Assembly (NCBI GenBank): GCA_900547725.1
Contig: URHR01000027.1
Location: 1 to 23,973 of the forward strand
Direction of reading: 5' to 3'
Origin: an uncultured Eubacteriales bacterium
GTDB taxonomy: Bacteria; Bacillota; Clostridia; Oscillospirales; CAG-272
Length of the DNA stretch: 23,973 bases
This document shows positions 15,210-22,848 of this stretch, piece by piece. Position numbers and translations under genes: made by a program. The notes under the pieces were generated by a model, which searched no databases, had not been told where the DNA came from, and worked only from the letters and a program-made list of their open reading frames with translations. The number at the start of each line of letters is the position of its first letter. Position 1 is the first letter of the stretch.

Positions 15210-17486
15210 TCAGAATCGACTTGGCTCAATTGTCAGGGTTCCTCCGCCCCTGCGAATCCGCAACACGCCGCTCTCCGGCGACACATACTGCCGCAGAACC
15301 GGTGTGCCGTCTTCTGACAGGATATCCCAAATGCCGCCTGCCAGTCCGGTCACGATCCATTCTGCGGTTTGCTCCGGAGCCGTGAGGGAGAAGCTGCGCC
15401 GGACGGTTGTTTCCCGCGTGGGAAACCATACCGCAAAATCCAGCACTGCCGCACCGGTAAATCCGCCGGATTCCAGCAACACCGCCTGCGCATCCGCGCG
15501 CGTTTCCGGAACGGGATTGTCGGCATCGCAGACCAGCATGACATTCAGAAACCGATCTTCCTTTGCCGGAGCGGCGGGTCTGACCTCCACTCTTCCCCAA
15601 CCGGTTTCCACACAGGGCTTGAGTTTTCCGGTGTAGTCATAGGGATAGTTTTTCCCCTCAATCAGAAATTCTCTGCCCTCTCCGCCCAGTGCTTCAATCT
15701 TCGCGTCCTTCGGGAGCAGCATCTGTGCGATCAGCTTTCCGCCGTATCGGGTCGGCTCAGCCACCAGACTGTCCGGGCAGGTTGTCCTTGTCACAATCAC
15801 GCGGTTTCCGTCCACCCGCGGCGCTTCCTGACAGTGCAGGAGCGACGCCTTCCGGTCGTTCGGATCAGCGGAGACGACATCGTCGTAAACCAGCATCACG
15901 GCAGGTATTTCCCGATCTTTTCTCGGCAGAAAGAGCATTCTGCGGAAAACGCGCTCCGCTTTCTTTCCGTATGCCGCAGTCAGATCGCCTGCAAGATAGG
16001 TGCAGTCCGGATCTTCGGAGTGTCCCGTCACCTCCGCCATGCGGAAACGCGGATCGGAGAGCCAGGAATGAAGATCCACCACCTCGCCCGGTCCCATCAG
16101 TTGTCCGCCGCAATTGTCTGCTTTTCCGTTGCGTTCGCCGGGGCGGAAGATCGTGATGCAGTTGTGCGCAACGGTCTGTTTGTTGTAACTCATGTCGTGT
16201 GGGGACCCATAATGAATATAAGCCCCCGAGTCGGATGCGAGAATTCCGCGGTAGTAAAGCTGAAAATGTCCGAAATCCATGTGATGATGGTTTGCCGTCC
16301 AAAGCCCGCCTATTTTCATCAGTGCCATCACATCGCGCGACTCCGGAGAAATGTCATAACCGGTGCGAGCCAATGTCACCCCGCAGGGATCTTTGTAATG
16401 GACTACCGACGGATAGGTCTTGGCGAAGTCCGCTTCGCCGATGCTGTCATCGTCAAAGAGCATCATCTGCACAGGCGTCAGCGTCAGCTCGGTATAGGCA
16501 AAGTTTCCGTGCCCGCCGAGTTTCAGAAACGCCTGCTTCCGATATACCGGGTCGCGGAACAGGTTGCCTGCCAGAAACCACGGGTAGGCATACTGATTCC
16601 ATCTCCCCCCGAATTCGTTGTAATCATCGCCGTCCCGAAGCCCCTGTGCGTCCGGTCTGCGGAAATGAAGCCACTGTGCCGGCAGTTTTTTCATGTCCGG
16701 AGAATAGACGAAGTCGCCCGTCAGCTTGCGGAAAATCCATGCCGACCACAGATCCCATGTGAACCGGTAGCCGCCGTAGGACGATCCGTTGATCGGCGAA
16801 CCGCTGGCATACCAGTAGTTCCGAACCGGAACATACTGATAAAAGAAGCGTCCCGCCACGAATTCGTATATATCGGGATATTCATCGTAGACCGCAACGG
16901 AAAAGGAGAGCCAGTCCCGCAGAAGCTGGGCTTCCGCCTGATGGCTTGCCGTCACGCCATATCGGCACGGCGGCATCCCGATCTCCATGCGGGGTGCGAT
17001 CCGGTTTTCCACCGCCGCAACGATCGTGTAACGGTCGTCCGCGGTGAGCAGGTCGTGACACCAGTCCCAGACCTCTGCCGCCGTAAACATGGTGTGTCCC
17101 ATGAACCGGTAATCATCGGCAAGACCCTCAAAGGATGCCACGTCAAAATACTGTCGGATGAAGCGAACGGCGTCCAGACCGTCCTGCCGGTTTCCGTCCA
17201 GAAGGTAGGAATACGCCCGCGCTTCGATTGCGGCGAGTGCGATTCCGTCACGGGCAGCGGCGGGCGTCATCAGAGCCTGCAGATCGAGTTTCCGCAGACG
17301 TTCCCATTCCCGCACCGCAGGCGCATAGACCGGATTCTTCCGCTTTTCCCGCAAAAGCTCCGTCTCCCCCTCTGCCACCAGCAACCGCGGGTGTCTCGCG
17401 GGCGGCAGGATGCGCGGAGCGGGATATCTGCCCGCAGGCATTTTTTCAATTGTGCCGTATCTGCCTGTGTTTCCGTCGTTTTTCAT
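15210..17486 (-). CDS. Heparinase II/III-like polysaccharide lyase (PL21-like), cytoplasmic
   Basis: The 758-residue protein is close in length to Pedobacter heparinase II (about 770). The alpha/alpha toroid occupies roughly residues 40-360 and beta-sheet domains follow. Active-site patterns match: SHQAEAQL (181-188, H-x-x-E like His202/Glu205 of heparinase II), NGSSYGGY (233-240, catalytic Tyr candidate) and TANHHHMDFGHFQLYYRG (397-414), followed by ASDSGAYIHYGS and TVAHNCITIF, carrying the expected zinc-site His and Asp residues. Such lyases cut uronic-acid polysaccharides by beta-elimination. There is no signal peptide, so it should act on imported oligosaccharides in the cytoplasm. GGAGGGAACGATCC precedes the ATG. 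The uronate-containing substrate (heparosan-like, heparan or other) cannot be told. Confidence 0.85.
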   Translation of the reverse strand: MKNDGNTGRYGTIEKMPAGRYPAPRILPPARHPRLLVAEGETELLREKRKNPVYAPAVREWERLRKLDLQALMTPAAARDGIALAAIEARAYSYLLDGNRQDGLDAVRFIRQYFDVASFEGLADDYRFMGHTMFTAAEVWDWCHDLLTADDRYTIVAAVENRIAPRMEIGMPPCRYGVTASHQAEAQLLRDWLSFSVAVYDEYPDIYEFVAGRFFYQYVPVRNYWYASGSPINGSSYGGYRFTWDLWSAWIFRKLTGDFVYSPDMKKLPAQWLHFRRPDAQGLRDGDDYNEFGGRWNQYAYPWFLAGNLFRDPVYRKQAFLKLGGHGNFAYTELTLTPVQMMLFDDDSIGEADFAKTYPSVVHYKDPCGVTLARTGYDISPESRDVMALMKIGGLWTANHHHMDFGHFQLYYRGILASDSGAYIHYGSPHDMSYNKQTVAHNCITIFRPGERNGKADNCGGQLMGPGEVVDLHSWLSDPRFRMAEVTGHSEDPDCTYLAGDLTAAYGKKAERVFRRMLFLPRKDREIPAVMLVYDDVVSADPNDRKASLLHCQEAPRVDGNRVIVTRTTCPDSLVAEPTRYGGKLIAQMLLPKDAKIEALGGEGREFLIEGKNYPYDYTGKLKPCVETGWGRVEVRPAAPAKEDRFLNVMLVCDADNPVPETRADAQAVLLESGGFTGAAVLDFAVWFPTRETTVRRSFSLTAPEQTAEWIVTGLAGGIWDILSEDGTPVLRQYVSPESGVLRIRRGGGTLTIEPSRF

Positions 17487-17536
17487 GGATCGTTCCCTCC
17501 GTTCCGACTCTCAATGCATGGACTGCGTCGTGCGTT

Positions 17537-18583
17537 TCAGTGCGTGCGCAGGTAATCCCTGACGAATGCGTCATCCGTCAGATGCGGGTACATTCTGCAA
17601 ACGCGGTCGATTTCCTCCGCCTGCCCTGCGGACAGATGCTCGCTGTCGCACAGGCAATGGATATAGGGCATCAGACCCTGCCGGTGCAGAATCTCATGAA
17701 TGCCGGAAATACAGCCCGTAAACCCGTTCGCCACGTCAAAGATCGCACCGTTGGCATCGGTCACCTGCGCCGCGAGCGTGCGCCATGCCGGATCGTCCGG
17801 GTTCGCCTTGATCTTTTCGAACATTTCCACAACCCGGTGCGTCCAGACCGACCAGTGCCCCAGAAGTCCGCCGACAAAGCGCTCCGTGCGCTCAACGCCG
17901 TCATCTCCGCGGAATGTGAACACCGACGTCAGGTCGGCGATGATATTATCGTCGTTTCCGGTATAAAGTGCGATTCCGCCCGCACGGTCGCTGAACGCCG
18001 CCGCGCGCATGACATCCACGGTTGCATAGCGGTTGAACGCAGCCACCTTGACGCCAATGACGCCGGGGGTGTTGCACACCCGCAGCCAGTAATCATAGGA
18101 CAGCCGTCTGCCGCCGACCGCAGTCTGCAGATAGAATCCGATCACAGGAATCACCTGTGCCACCGCGCGGGTGCGTTCCACCAGATAATCCTCGCTCTCC
18201 GCATTCAGTCCGCCGGGGCTGAGAAGAACCGCGTCATAGCCATACCGCACGGCAAGTTCGGCTTCCCGCACCGCCTGCTCGGTTTTTCCGCAAACGCCGG
18301 CAATCCGGATGACGGTTCGCCCCTTCCGTGCCTCGAATTCATCAATCGACTCCGCAACCGTTCCGATCACCGTTTCGAACAGTCCGAATTCGGGATTCCG
18401 GATTTCGAACTGTGTACTGTGTACGGCGGTTGCAATCCCTCCCGCGCCGGCTTCCAGATAATATCCGTTCAGACGCTTCTGCCCTGCCGGGTCAAATTTG
18501 CGATTGGCGTCAAGCACCAACGGGGTTGCGGGAATCACCGTTCCCGTGGCAAACTGTTTCATTGCCGCTTCTTTTCTGTTCAT
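17537..18583 (-). CDS. Dihydrodipicolinate synthase (DapA/NAL) family lyase or aldolase
   Basis: The 348-residue class I TIM barrel has Schiff-base Lys179 in GVIGVKVAAFN and the conserved Tyr151 in VIGFYLQTAVGG. The family's usual GTTGE loop is replaced (AGGIATAVHSTQF, 48-60), so it is not the lysine-pathway DapA. Members outside lysine synthesis cleave or dehydrate sugar acids (2-keto-3-deoxy acids, sialic acid). It is about 50 residues longer than DapA, mainly around 220-300. It is first in the five-gene unit, with a perfect promoter (TTGACA-17-TATAAT) and a good GGGGAG ribosome binding site. Being encoded directly before a uronate-lyase-like gene suggests it handles a 2-keto-3-deoxy sugar acid. 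That is inference. Confidence 0.88.
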   Translation of the reverse strand: MNRKEAAMKQFATGTVIPATPLVLDANRKFDPAGQKRLNGYYLEAGAGGIATAVHSTQFEIRNPEFGLFETVIGTVAESIDEFEARKGRTVIRIAGVCGKTEQAVREAELAVRYGYDAVLLSPGGLNAESEDYLVERTRAVAQVIPVIGFYLQTAVGGRRLSYDYWLRVCNTPGVIGVKVAAFNRYATVDVMRAAAFSDRAGGIALYTGNDDNIIADLTSVFTFRGDDGVERTERFVGGLLGHWSVWTHRVVEMFEKIKANPDDPAWRTLAAQVTDANGAIFDVANGFTGCISGIHEILHRQGLMPYIHCLCDSEHLSAGQAEEIDRVCRMYPHLTDDAFVRDYLRTH

Positions 18584-18631
18584 ATATACTCCCCTTCCGC
18601 CTCCGTACCGTTTTTTCCGTTCTCTGCCTTT

Positions 18632-18660
18632 ATTATAGCACAGCCGGATGCGTTTGTCAA
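18632..18660 (-). promoter_or_regulatory. SigA promoter of the five-gene unit
   Basis: On the minus strand TTGACA (18660-18655) and TATAAT (18637-18632) are separated by 17 bases, a perfect consensus. The predicted start lies about 40 bases upstream of the DapA-family gene. Confidence 0.88.
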
Positions 18661-18667
18661 TATGTAT

Positions 18668-18682
18668 CTAACTATTTAGTTA
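18668..18682. promoter_or_regulatory. Candidate TetR operator B, five-gene unit
   Basis: On the minus strand CTAAATAGTTAG (18679-18668) matches the other operator candidates. The overlapping TAACTATTTAGTTA (18669-18682) is a perfect palindrome with 6-bp arms. It sits 7 bases upstream of the -35 element rather than over the start site, so its effect may differ from the tetR site. Confidence 0.55.
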
Positions 18683-18690
18683 TTATTTTT

Positions 18691-18735
18691 CGAAAACAGA
18701 TACACCAGAAAAATTTCAGGAATGTATCTGTTTCG
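18691..18735 (-). terminator. Long hairpin terminator after the membrane protein gene
   Basis: CAGATACA (18697-18704) pairs with TGTATCTG (18723-18730), with an inner CCAGAAA/TTTCAGG stem (one mismatch). On the minus strand the outer stem is followed by TTTTCG. It begins 9 bases past the stop of the small membrane protein and insulates that unit from the promoter and operator of the five-gene unit. Confidence 0.6.
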
Positions 18736-18743
18736 TTTTCGGA

Positions 18744-19331
18744 TCAGGCGTGTACGGATTCACCGCCGTAATATTTCAGCAGTTTTCTCAGTTTTTCCTC
18801 GGTGTCAAACACCAAAACCGTTTTCTCGCCGTTCTCCGGAGCATAAATTGCGTACCAGATCTGCTTCTCGCCACCAACCGTTTCATCCGTTCCGGAGAGC
18901 ATCACCAACCGCCTGTCCGCCGCAAAACCGTCCGCTTCTGCCTTTTGTGCCTCGGTTGCATAGGGCGCGATCGTCATCATATCCTTGACGCGGCAGTTGA
19001 ACAGCTCTTTTCTGGTCAGTCCGCCGTAAATCGCGGCGACATTGAGCTGTCCCATATGAACGGAGATCTCATATTCCACTTTGACGTATCGCCAGGTGAA
19101 GAAGATCAGGATCAGGAGCGAAACCAGAGAGAGTGCCGCAACATACATGGCGTAGGTCTTGAGCACGGCAAGAGCAATTGCCCAGAGCCCGACAAAGCCG
19201 ACATAAAGCAGAATCATGAGCAGCTTGCGACGCCGGATCTTTTTGTCCGGCTTCGGCAGAATGCTCATTGCCACCGAACGTTCGTCGTCGAACTTCAAAT
19301 AAGCTGATTTTTTTACGGTATCGTTTTTCAT
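18744..19331 (-). CDS. Small two-helix membrane protein of unknown function
   Basis: I do not recognise the family. The 195-residue product has a basic cytoplasmic N-terminus with PDKKIRRRK (28-36). Two transmembrane helices follow, at about 38-58 (LMILLYVGFVGLWAIALAVL) and 63-82, joined by a very short loop. After them comes a soluble C-terminal domain of about 110 residues, rich in beta-strand pattern (VEYEISVHMGQLNVAAIYGG). The architecture recalls bacterial PH-like membrane proteins. AAGGAAGG lies before the ATG. It follows the GNAT gene by 49 bases and ends the serine dehydratase unit. A housekeeping rather than sugar-specific role seems likely. Confidence 0.75.
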   Translation of the reverse strand: MKNDTVKKSAYLKFDDERSVAMSILPKPDKKIRRRKLLMILLYVGFVGLWAIALAVLKTYAMYVAALSLVSLLILIFFTWRYVKVEYEISVHMGQLNVAAIYGGLTRKELFNCRVKDMMTIAPYATEAQKAEADGFAADRRLVMLSGTDETVGGEKQIWYAIYAPENGEKTVLVFDTEEKLRKLLKYYGGESVHA

Positions 19332-19380
19332 GTTTTTCCTTCCTTTTTTTGAATTTGTACCGTGTCATTCCGGTACGGAT

Positions 19381-20529
19381 TTATGCATGATCCGCCATCC
19401 GCAGAGAAAGCGGCAGCGGGAACAGCCAACGGACAGCGCCCGGGCAGATCAGGCGCGCAGGAGAATCGTTTCCGAAAAAGAACGCCATTGCTTCCGGATA
19501 AGACAGCGTCAGCTCCGGAGGGGCACTGCTTTCCCGGACAGCGGGAACTCCGTTTCGAACGGAAACGGTCAGATTTTCCGCACCGGAATCGGTTTCGATC
19601 CGAACGGTCAGCGTGCCGTCATCCGGCACACAGGTCGCCGTGCGCAACGTCAGGAATGCCTGCAGAACCGGAACAAACCGGAACACCGCGAATTTTTCCC
19701 ATTGCATCAGCCCCTGCGACTCGGCGATCGCCGCCGCGCGCAGGCAAAGCACGGTTTCCCACGGAGAAAAACAAACCTTCAGTTCCTCCCCTCCTGCGGC
19801 GCTCCGCAGAACCGGAATCAGATCGTCCGGATCGCGCAGAACCGTCTCGCGGATCTCATTCCCCTTCCGCAGGAAGTATCCGATCGGCTTTCCGTCCCGG
19901 AACGCCGCATACGGCCGATAATTCCAGGACAGCAGAATGTCATAAAACCGATCCGGTGACCGCTCCGCATAAAGCGGCTGTGCATCGTGAAGCGCCAACA
20001 GCTCCGGAAGGAACGAATCCGCACGTTCCACCGGGCGAACCGTAACCGAATCCGGCAGATCGCCGCAGCAATGGCGGAAATTCGCTGCGGTCAGCAGGAA
20101 CGTGCGATCCCCGCAGTTTCCTTCAAATCCGAAGCGGGCGTAGCGCTGTCTCTGTCCGCCAAGCACCGCAAGATCGTATCCATCGCGCCTGCAGAGGTCA
20201 ACCGCGTTCTGCATCATCAGCCCCATCAGTCCCTGCCCTCTGGCATCGGAATCCACCGCCATGTTGCCGAACGCCATGCAGGAAAGCTGTCGCTCCGCTA
20301 CCCGAAGATGCAACGGGTAAAGCCCCAGTGCGGAGGAAATCGCACCGGTCGCGGAATCCCTTGTCACCAGATTGTACCGCCATGGCTCGGCACATTCCTC
20401 ATACAGCTTGGGCAGAAAGGACAGAAACCCGTTCCGCCCGGATTCAAAGCCGAATGCGCGATCCAGAAACGACAGCAGTTCCGGGGATTCCGCTCTCAGA
20501 ACCGATTTGATCTCAGGAATCATGCTCAT
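19381..20529 (-). CDS. GNAT N-acetyltransferase (Eis-like, two-domain)
   Basis: The 382-residue protein has an N-terminal GNAT domain with the acetyl-CoA motif AVDSDARGQGLMGLMMQNAV (91-110), followed by LAVLGGQRQRYARFGFE (120-136), the Y-x-x-x-G-F strand typical of Eis-type acetyltransferases. A second GNAT-like region and a C-terminal sterol-carrier-like domain (about 280-380) are expected for this length. The acceptor could be an aminoglycoside, a lysine or a small amine; it cannot be read here. The ATG at 20529 is chosen because GAGAGGAG lies 5 bases upstream. The gene overlaps the end of the L-serine dehydratase gene by 17 bases, implying coupled translation. Confidence 0.82.
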   Translation of the reverse strand: MSMIPEIKSVLRAESPELLSFLDRAFGFESGRNGFLSFLPKLYEECAEPWRYNLVTRDSATGAISSALGLYPLHLRVAERQLSCMAFGNMAVDSDARGQGLMGLMMQNAVDLCRRDGYDLAVLGGQRQRYARFGFEGNCGDRTFLLTAANFRHCCGDLPDSVTVRPVERADSFLPELLALHDAQPLYAERSPDRFYDILLSWNYRPYAAFRDGKPIGYFLRKGNEIRETVLRDPDDLIPVLRSAAGGEELKVCFSPWETVLCLRAAAIAESQGLMQWEKFAVFRFVPVLQAFLTLRTATCVPDDGTLTVRIETDSGAENLTVSVRNGVPAVRESSAPPELTLSYPEAMAFFFGNDSPARLICPGAVRWLFPLPLSLRMADHA

Positions 20530-21748
20530 CACACTCCTCTCCCGTCCCGGCACGGTACAGTTTTGCCAGCCCTCCGGTTGCGGTTTCACGGTAAGCGCCC
20601 AACAGATCCCGCCCCGTTTCGTACATATTCCGCACAATGCAGTCAAACGAAACCTTCTGCGTATCCGCAAGCACGCCTGCCAGCATTGCCGCATGAACCG
20701 CTTTCTGCGCCGCAACCGAGTTCCGCTCGATGCACGGGATCTGCACCAATCCGCAAACGGGGTCGCAGGTCAGACCGATGTTGTGCTCCATTGCGGTTTC
20801 CGCCGCGCTTTCAATCCGGTGCAGATCATATCCGCGCAGCTGTCCGAGTCCTGCCGCCGCCATGGAGCACGCCGTTCCGATCTCCGCCTGACAGCCGCAC
20901 TCCGCACCGCTGATGGAGGCATTGGTTCGTACCAGAGTTCCGATCAGACCTGCCGTTGCAAGTGCGTCCAGAAGCATCTCATCGTTGTATCCTTCGGTTT
21001 CCTGCGCCCGCAACAGAACCGCCGGAACAACACCGCACGCGCCGCAGGTCGGGGCTGTACTGATGATGCCGCCTGCCGCATTCTCTTCACTCACCGCATA
21101 GGCGTATGCGCTCCGAAGCCGCAGCTCCCGCGTTTCCGGCGACTCATTCGAAATCGGATCGCGGTACAGCATCGCAGCTTTTCGGGAGACGCCCAGATTT
21201 CCCGGCAGAATTCCCTCTGCAACGATTCCGCGCGCGACCGCCGCACGCATAACCGCCAAAACCTTTGCCAGATGCTCTCTCCACCCGCTTTTTTCAAACC
21301 GTGCAACATATTCCGGCAGCGTCAGCCGATTTTTCCGACAGTAGGCGGAAATTTCCGCAAAGTCGGAGTGCGGGTAACACTGCTCGCTTGGAGGCGTCGG
21401 CCTTCCGTCGATTTCAATTGCCCCGCCGCCGATGCTCCGTACCCGCATAAAGCCGGTTTGCTGCGCGCCGCGGAAGGCTAAGAGATCCATCGTGTTCGGA
21501 TGCTCCAACGGGAAAGACGCCTGCGCAATCAATTCGATCTGCGTCCGTTCCTTTCCGAGCGTCTCCGACAGCACCCGGTCGGTTCCGTGCCCCGTTCCGG
21601 TCAGTGCCAGCGACCCGTACAGGCGAACCTCAAACCGCTCCGCCTCCGGGTGTTCCGCCAGAAACAGCTTTGCGGCTTTTTCCGGTCCCATAGTGTGCGA
21701 ACTGGATGGACCCTTGCCGATCAGATACAGTTCCGTGATGGATTTCAT
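20513..21748 (-). CDS. sdaA: L-serine ammonia-lyase, iron-sulfur type, single chain
   Basis: The enzyme deaminates L-serine to pyruvate using a [4Fe-4S] cluster. The N-terminal beta domain has GPSSSHTMGP (13-22), and the alpha domain has APTCGACGVVPAV (232-244). Candidate cluster ligands are Cys286 in GCQAEIG, Cys328 in LTCDP and Cys339 in IPC; their spacings of 42 and 11 equal those of Cys343, Cys385 and Cys396 in Legionella L-serine dehydratase. At 411 residues it is somewhat shorter than the usual 450-460. The ATG at 21748 has GAGG seven bases upstream. It is divergent from the plus-strand sugar pair and first in a unit with the GNAT and membrane protein genes. A minus-strand promoter overlapping the plus-strand one is likely but not clear. 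Confidence 0.92.
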   Translation of the reverse strand: MKSITELYLIGKGPSSSHTMGPEKAAKLFLAEHPEAERFEVRLYGSLALTGTGHGTDRVLSETLGKERTQIELIAQASFPLEHPNTMDLLAFRGAQQTGFMRVRSIGGGAIEIDGRPTPPSEQCYPHSDFAEISAYCRKNRLTLPEYVARFEKSGWREHLAKVLAVMRAAVARGIVAEGILPGNLGVSRKAAMLYRDPISNESPETRELRLRSAYAYAVSEENAAGGIISTAPTCGACGVVPAVLLRAQETEGYNDEMLLDALATAGLIGTLVRTNASISGAECGCQAEIGTACSMAAAGLGQLRGYDLHRIESAAETAMEHNIGLTCDPVCGLVQIPCIERNSVAAQKAVHAAMLAGVLADTQKVSFDCIVRNMYETGRDLLGAYRETATGGLAKLYRAGTGEECDEHDS

Positions 21749-21788
21749 ACCGTTTCCTCTTTTTACCCAATAAATTTTGCGTTTCCGA

Positions 21789-21817
21789 TTGACAAACGTT
21801 CTTAGATGTGATATGAT
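21789..21817 (+). promoter_or_regulatory. SigA promoter of the plus-strand Gfo/Idh and amidohydrolase pair
   Basis: TTGACA (21789-21794) and TATGAT (21812-21817) are 17 bases apart; an overlapping TATAAT occurs at 21817-21822. The predicted start is near 21824, giving a leader of about 105 bases before the first gene. Confidence 0.85.
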
Positions 21818-21837
21818 ATAATCGTCAGGCTTATTAA

Positions 21838-21855
21838 ATAAACAGTTGGTTAGTT
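21838..21855. promoter_or_regulatory. Candidate TetR operator E, plus-strand pair
   Basis: ATAAACAGTTGG matches the shared 12-base element at 10 or more positions of its degenerate consensus and is followed by TTAGTT. It lies just downstream of the predicted transcription start. It is the least symmetric of the four sites. Confidence 0.45.
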
Positions 21856-21902
21856 GCTGACCAAAAAAGAAAGCTTCCAATGTAAACAATCCTCGGTCAG
21901 CA
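21855..21902 (+). other. Leader inverted repeat before the plus-strand pair
   Basis: TGCTGACC (21855-21862) pairs with GGTCAGCA (21895-21902) across a 32-base A-rich loop inside the 5' leader. No T-tract follows, so it is not an ordinary terminator. It could be a regulatory leader structure or a fortuitous repeat. No known riboswitch class was recognised. Confidence 0.3.
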
Positions 21903-21928
21903 CCTGTCCCTGCAGAAAGGCGGAAAAC

Positions 21929-22783
21929 ATGAAACAGATCAAACGCATTGCCATTCTCGGAACGGAGAACTCACACGCGCAGGCATTCACAAACCTGATA
22001 CGCACCTGCCCGGAGCTGACGCTGATTGGCGCATATGGCACCGAACCTGCCGCAAATGAGCGGTTCTCCGTCAATTTCGGAGTTCCCTGTGTAACCGACC
22101 CTGCCGCATTTGTCGGAATTGCAGACGGCGTGATGATTACCGCACGGAACGGCGCAACCCATCTGGAACTCGCGCGTCCTTATCTGACCCCCGGAACGGC
22201 AGTGTTTGTGGACAAGCCGCTTTGCGGAACGGTAGCGGATACGGAAGAACTGCTCCGACTTGCCGAACGGAACGGAGTCTTGCTTTCCGGCGGTTCCTGT
22301 CTGCAGTACGCGCCCTCGCTGCTTCGCTTGCGGAGCAAGGTGAACGCGTCCCGTGCCGATGTGATCGGCGCCTCGTTTTCGGCACCGGTCGAACCGGAAA
22401 GTCCCTACGGCGGATTCCTGTTCTACGCTCCGCATCTGGTGCAGATGTGCCTGACCGTACTCGGAAACGATATCCGAACGGTTCGTGCAATCCGTCAGGG
22501 AAATCACATTACGGCACTGTTGGAATACGCCGACTGCTGTGCCTCGCTCTTTTTCGGATGCGACACTTACTCGGCAACGGTCTCCTTCCGGACGAACACC
22601 TACGCCGGAACTGTCAAAAACATTCCGAGGCTCTATACAAAGGAATTTTCCGTATTCCGTGCGCAACTCAACGGCACCTGCCGTACCGCGCCGACAGGAC
22701 TTGCCGACCACGTCCGCATTGCCTGTGCCATTGAGGAGAGTTACCGCACCGGAGACGTCATCTCTCTTCACACAATATCATAA
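21929..22783 (+). CDS. Gfo/Idh/MocA-like oxidoreductase, divergent short form
   Basis: The 284-residue protein starts MKQIKRIAILGTENSHAQAF, with AAAGGCGG as ribosome binding site. The fold is suggested by the Rossmann-like start, the THLELARPYLTPG strand-helix segment and VDKPLCGT (the EKP motif as DKP, with its Lys retained). The dinucleotide loop reads LGTENSHA instead of G-x-G-x-x-G, and the C-terminal domain is about 50 residues shorter than usual. NAD(P) binding is therefore uncertain. It is first in a two-gene plus-strand unit with the amidohydrolase and has a strong promoter with an operator candidate. A role beside the larger Gfo/Idh/MocA protein at 1545-2549 is plausible, but the two are not close copies. 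Confidence 0.8.
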   Translation: MKQIKRIAILGTENSHAQAFTNLIRTCPELTLIGAYGTEPAANERFSVNFGVPCVTDPAAFVGIADGVMITARNGATHLELARPYLTPGTAVFVDKPLCGTVADTEELLRLAERNGVLLSGGSCLQYAPSLLRLRSKVNASRADVIGASFSAPVEPESPYGGFLFYAPHLVQMCLTVLGNDIRTVRAIRQGNHITALLEYADCCASLFFGCDTYSATVSFRTNTYAGTVKNIPRLYTKEFSVFRAQLNGTCRTAPTGLADHVRIACAIEESYRTGDVISLHTIS

Positions 22784-22848
22784 CAGAAAAACACCGACTT
22801 GTCAAGTGGTTTGCAAAAAAAAGAAAAAAGAAAAAAAGGAGAAAACCG

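Noticed and set aside
15369..17555. 728-residue plus-strand open frame
   Set aside because: Antisense to the heparinase II-like gene, with a low-complexity composition and no family motif.
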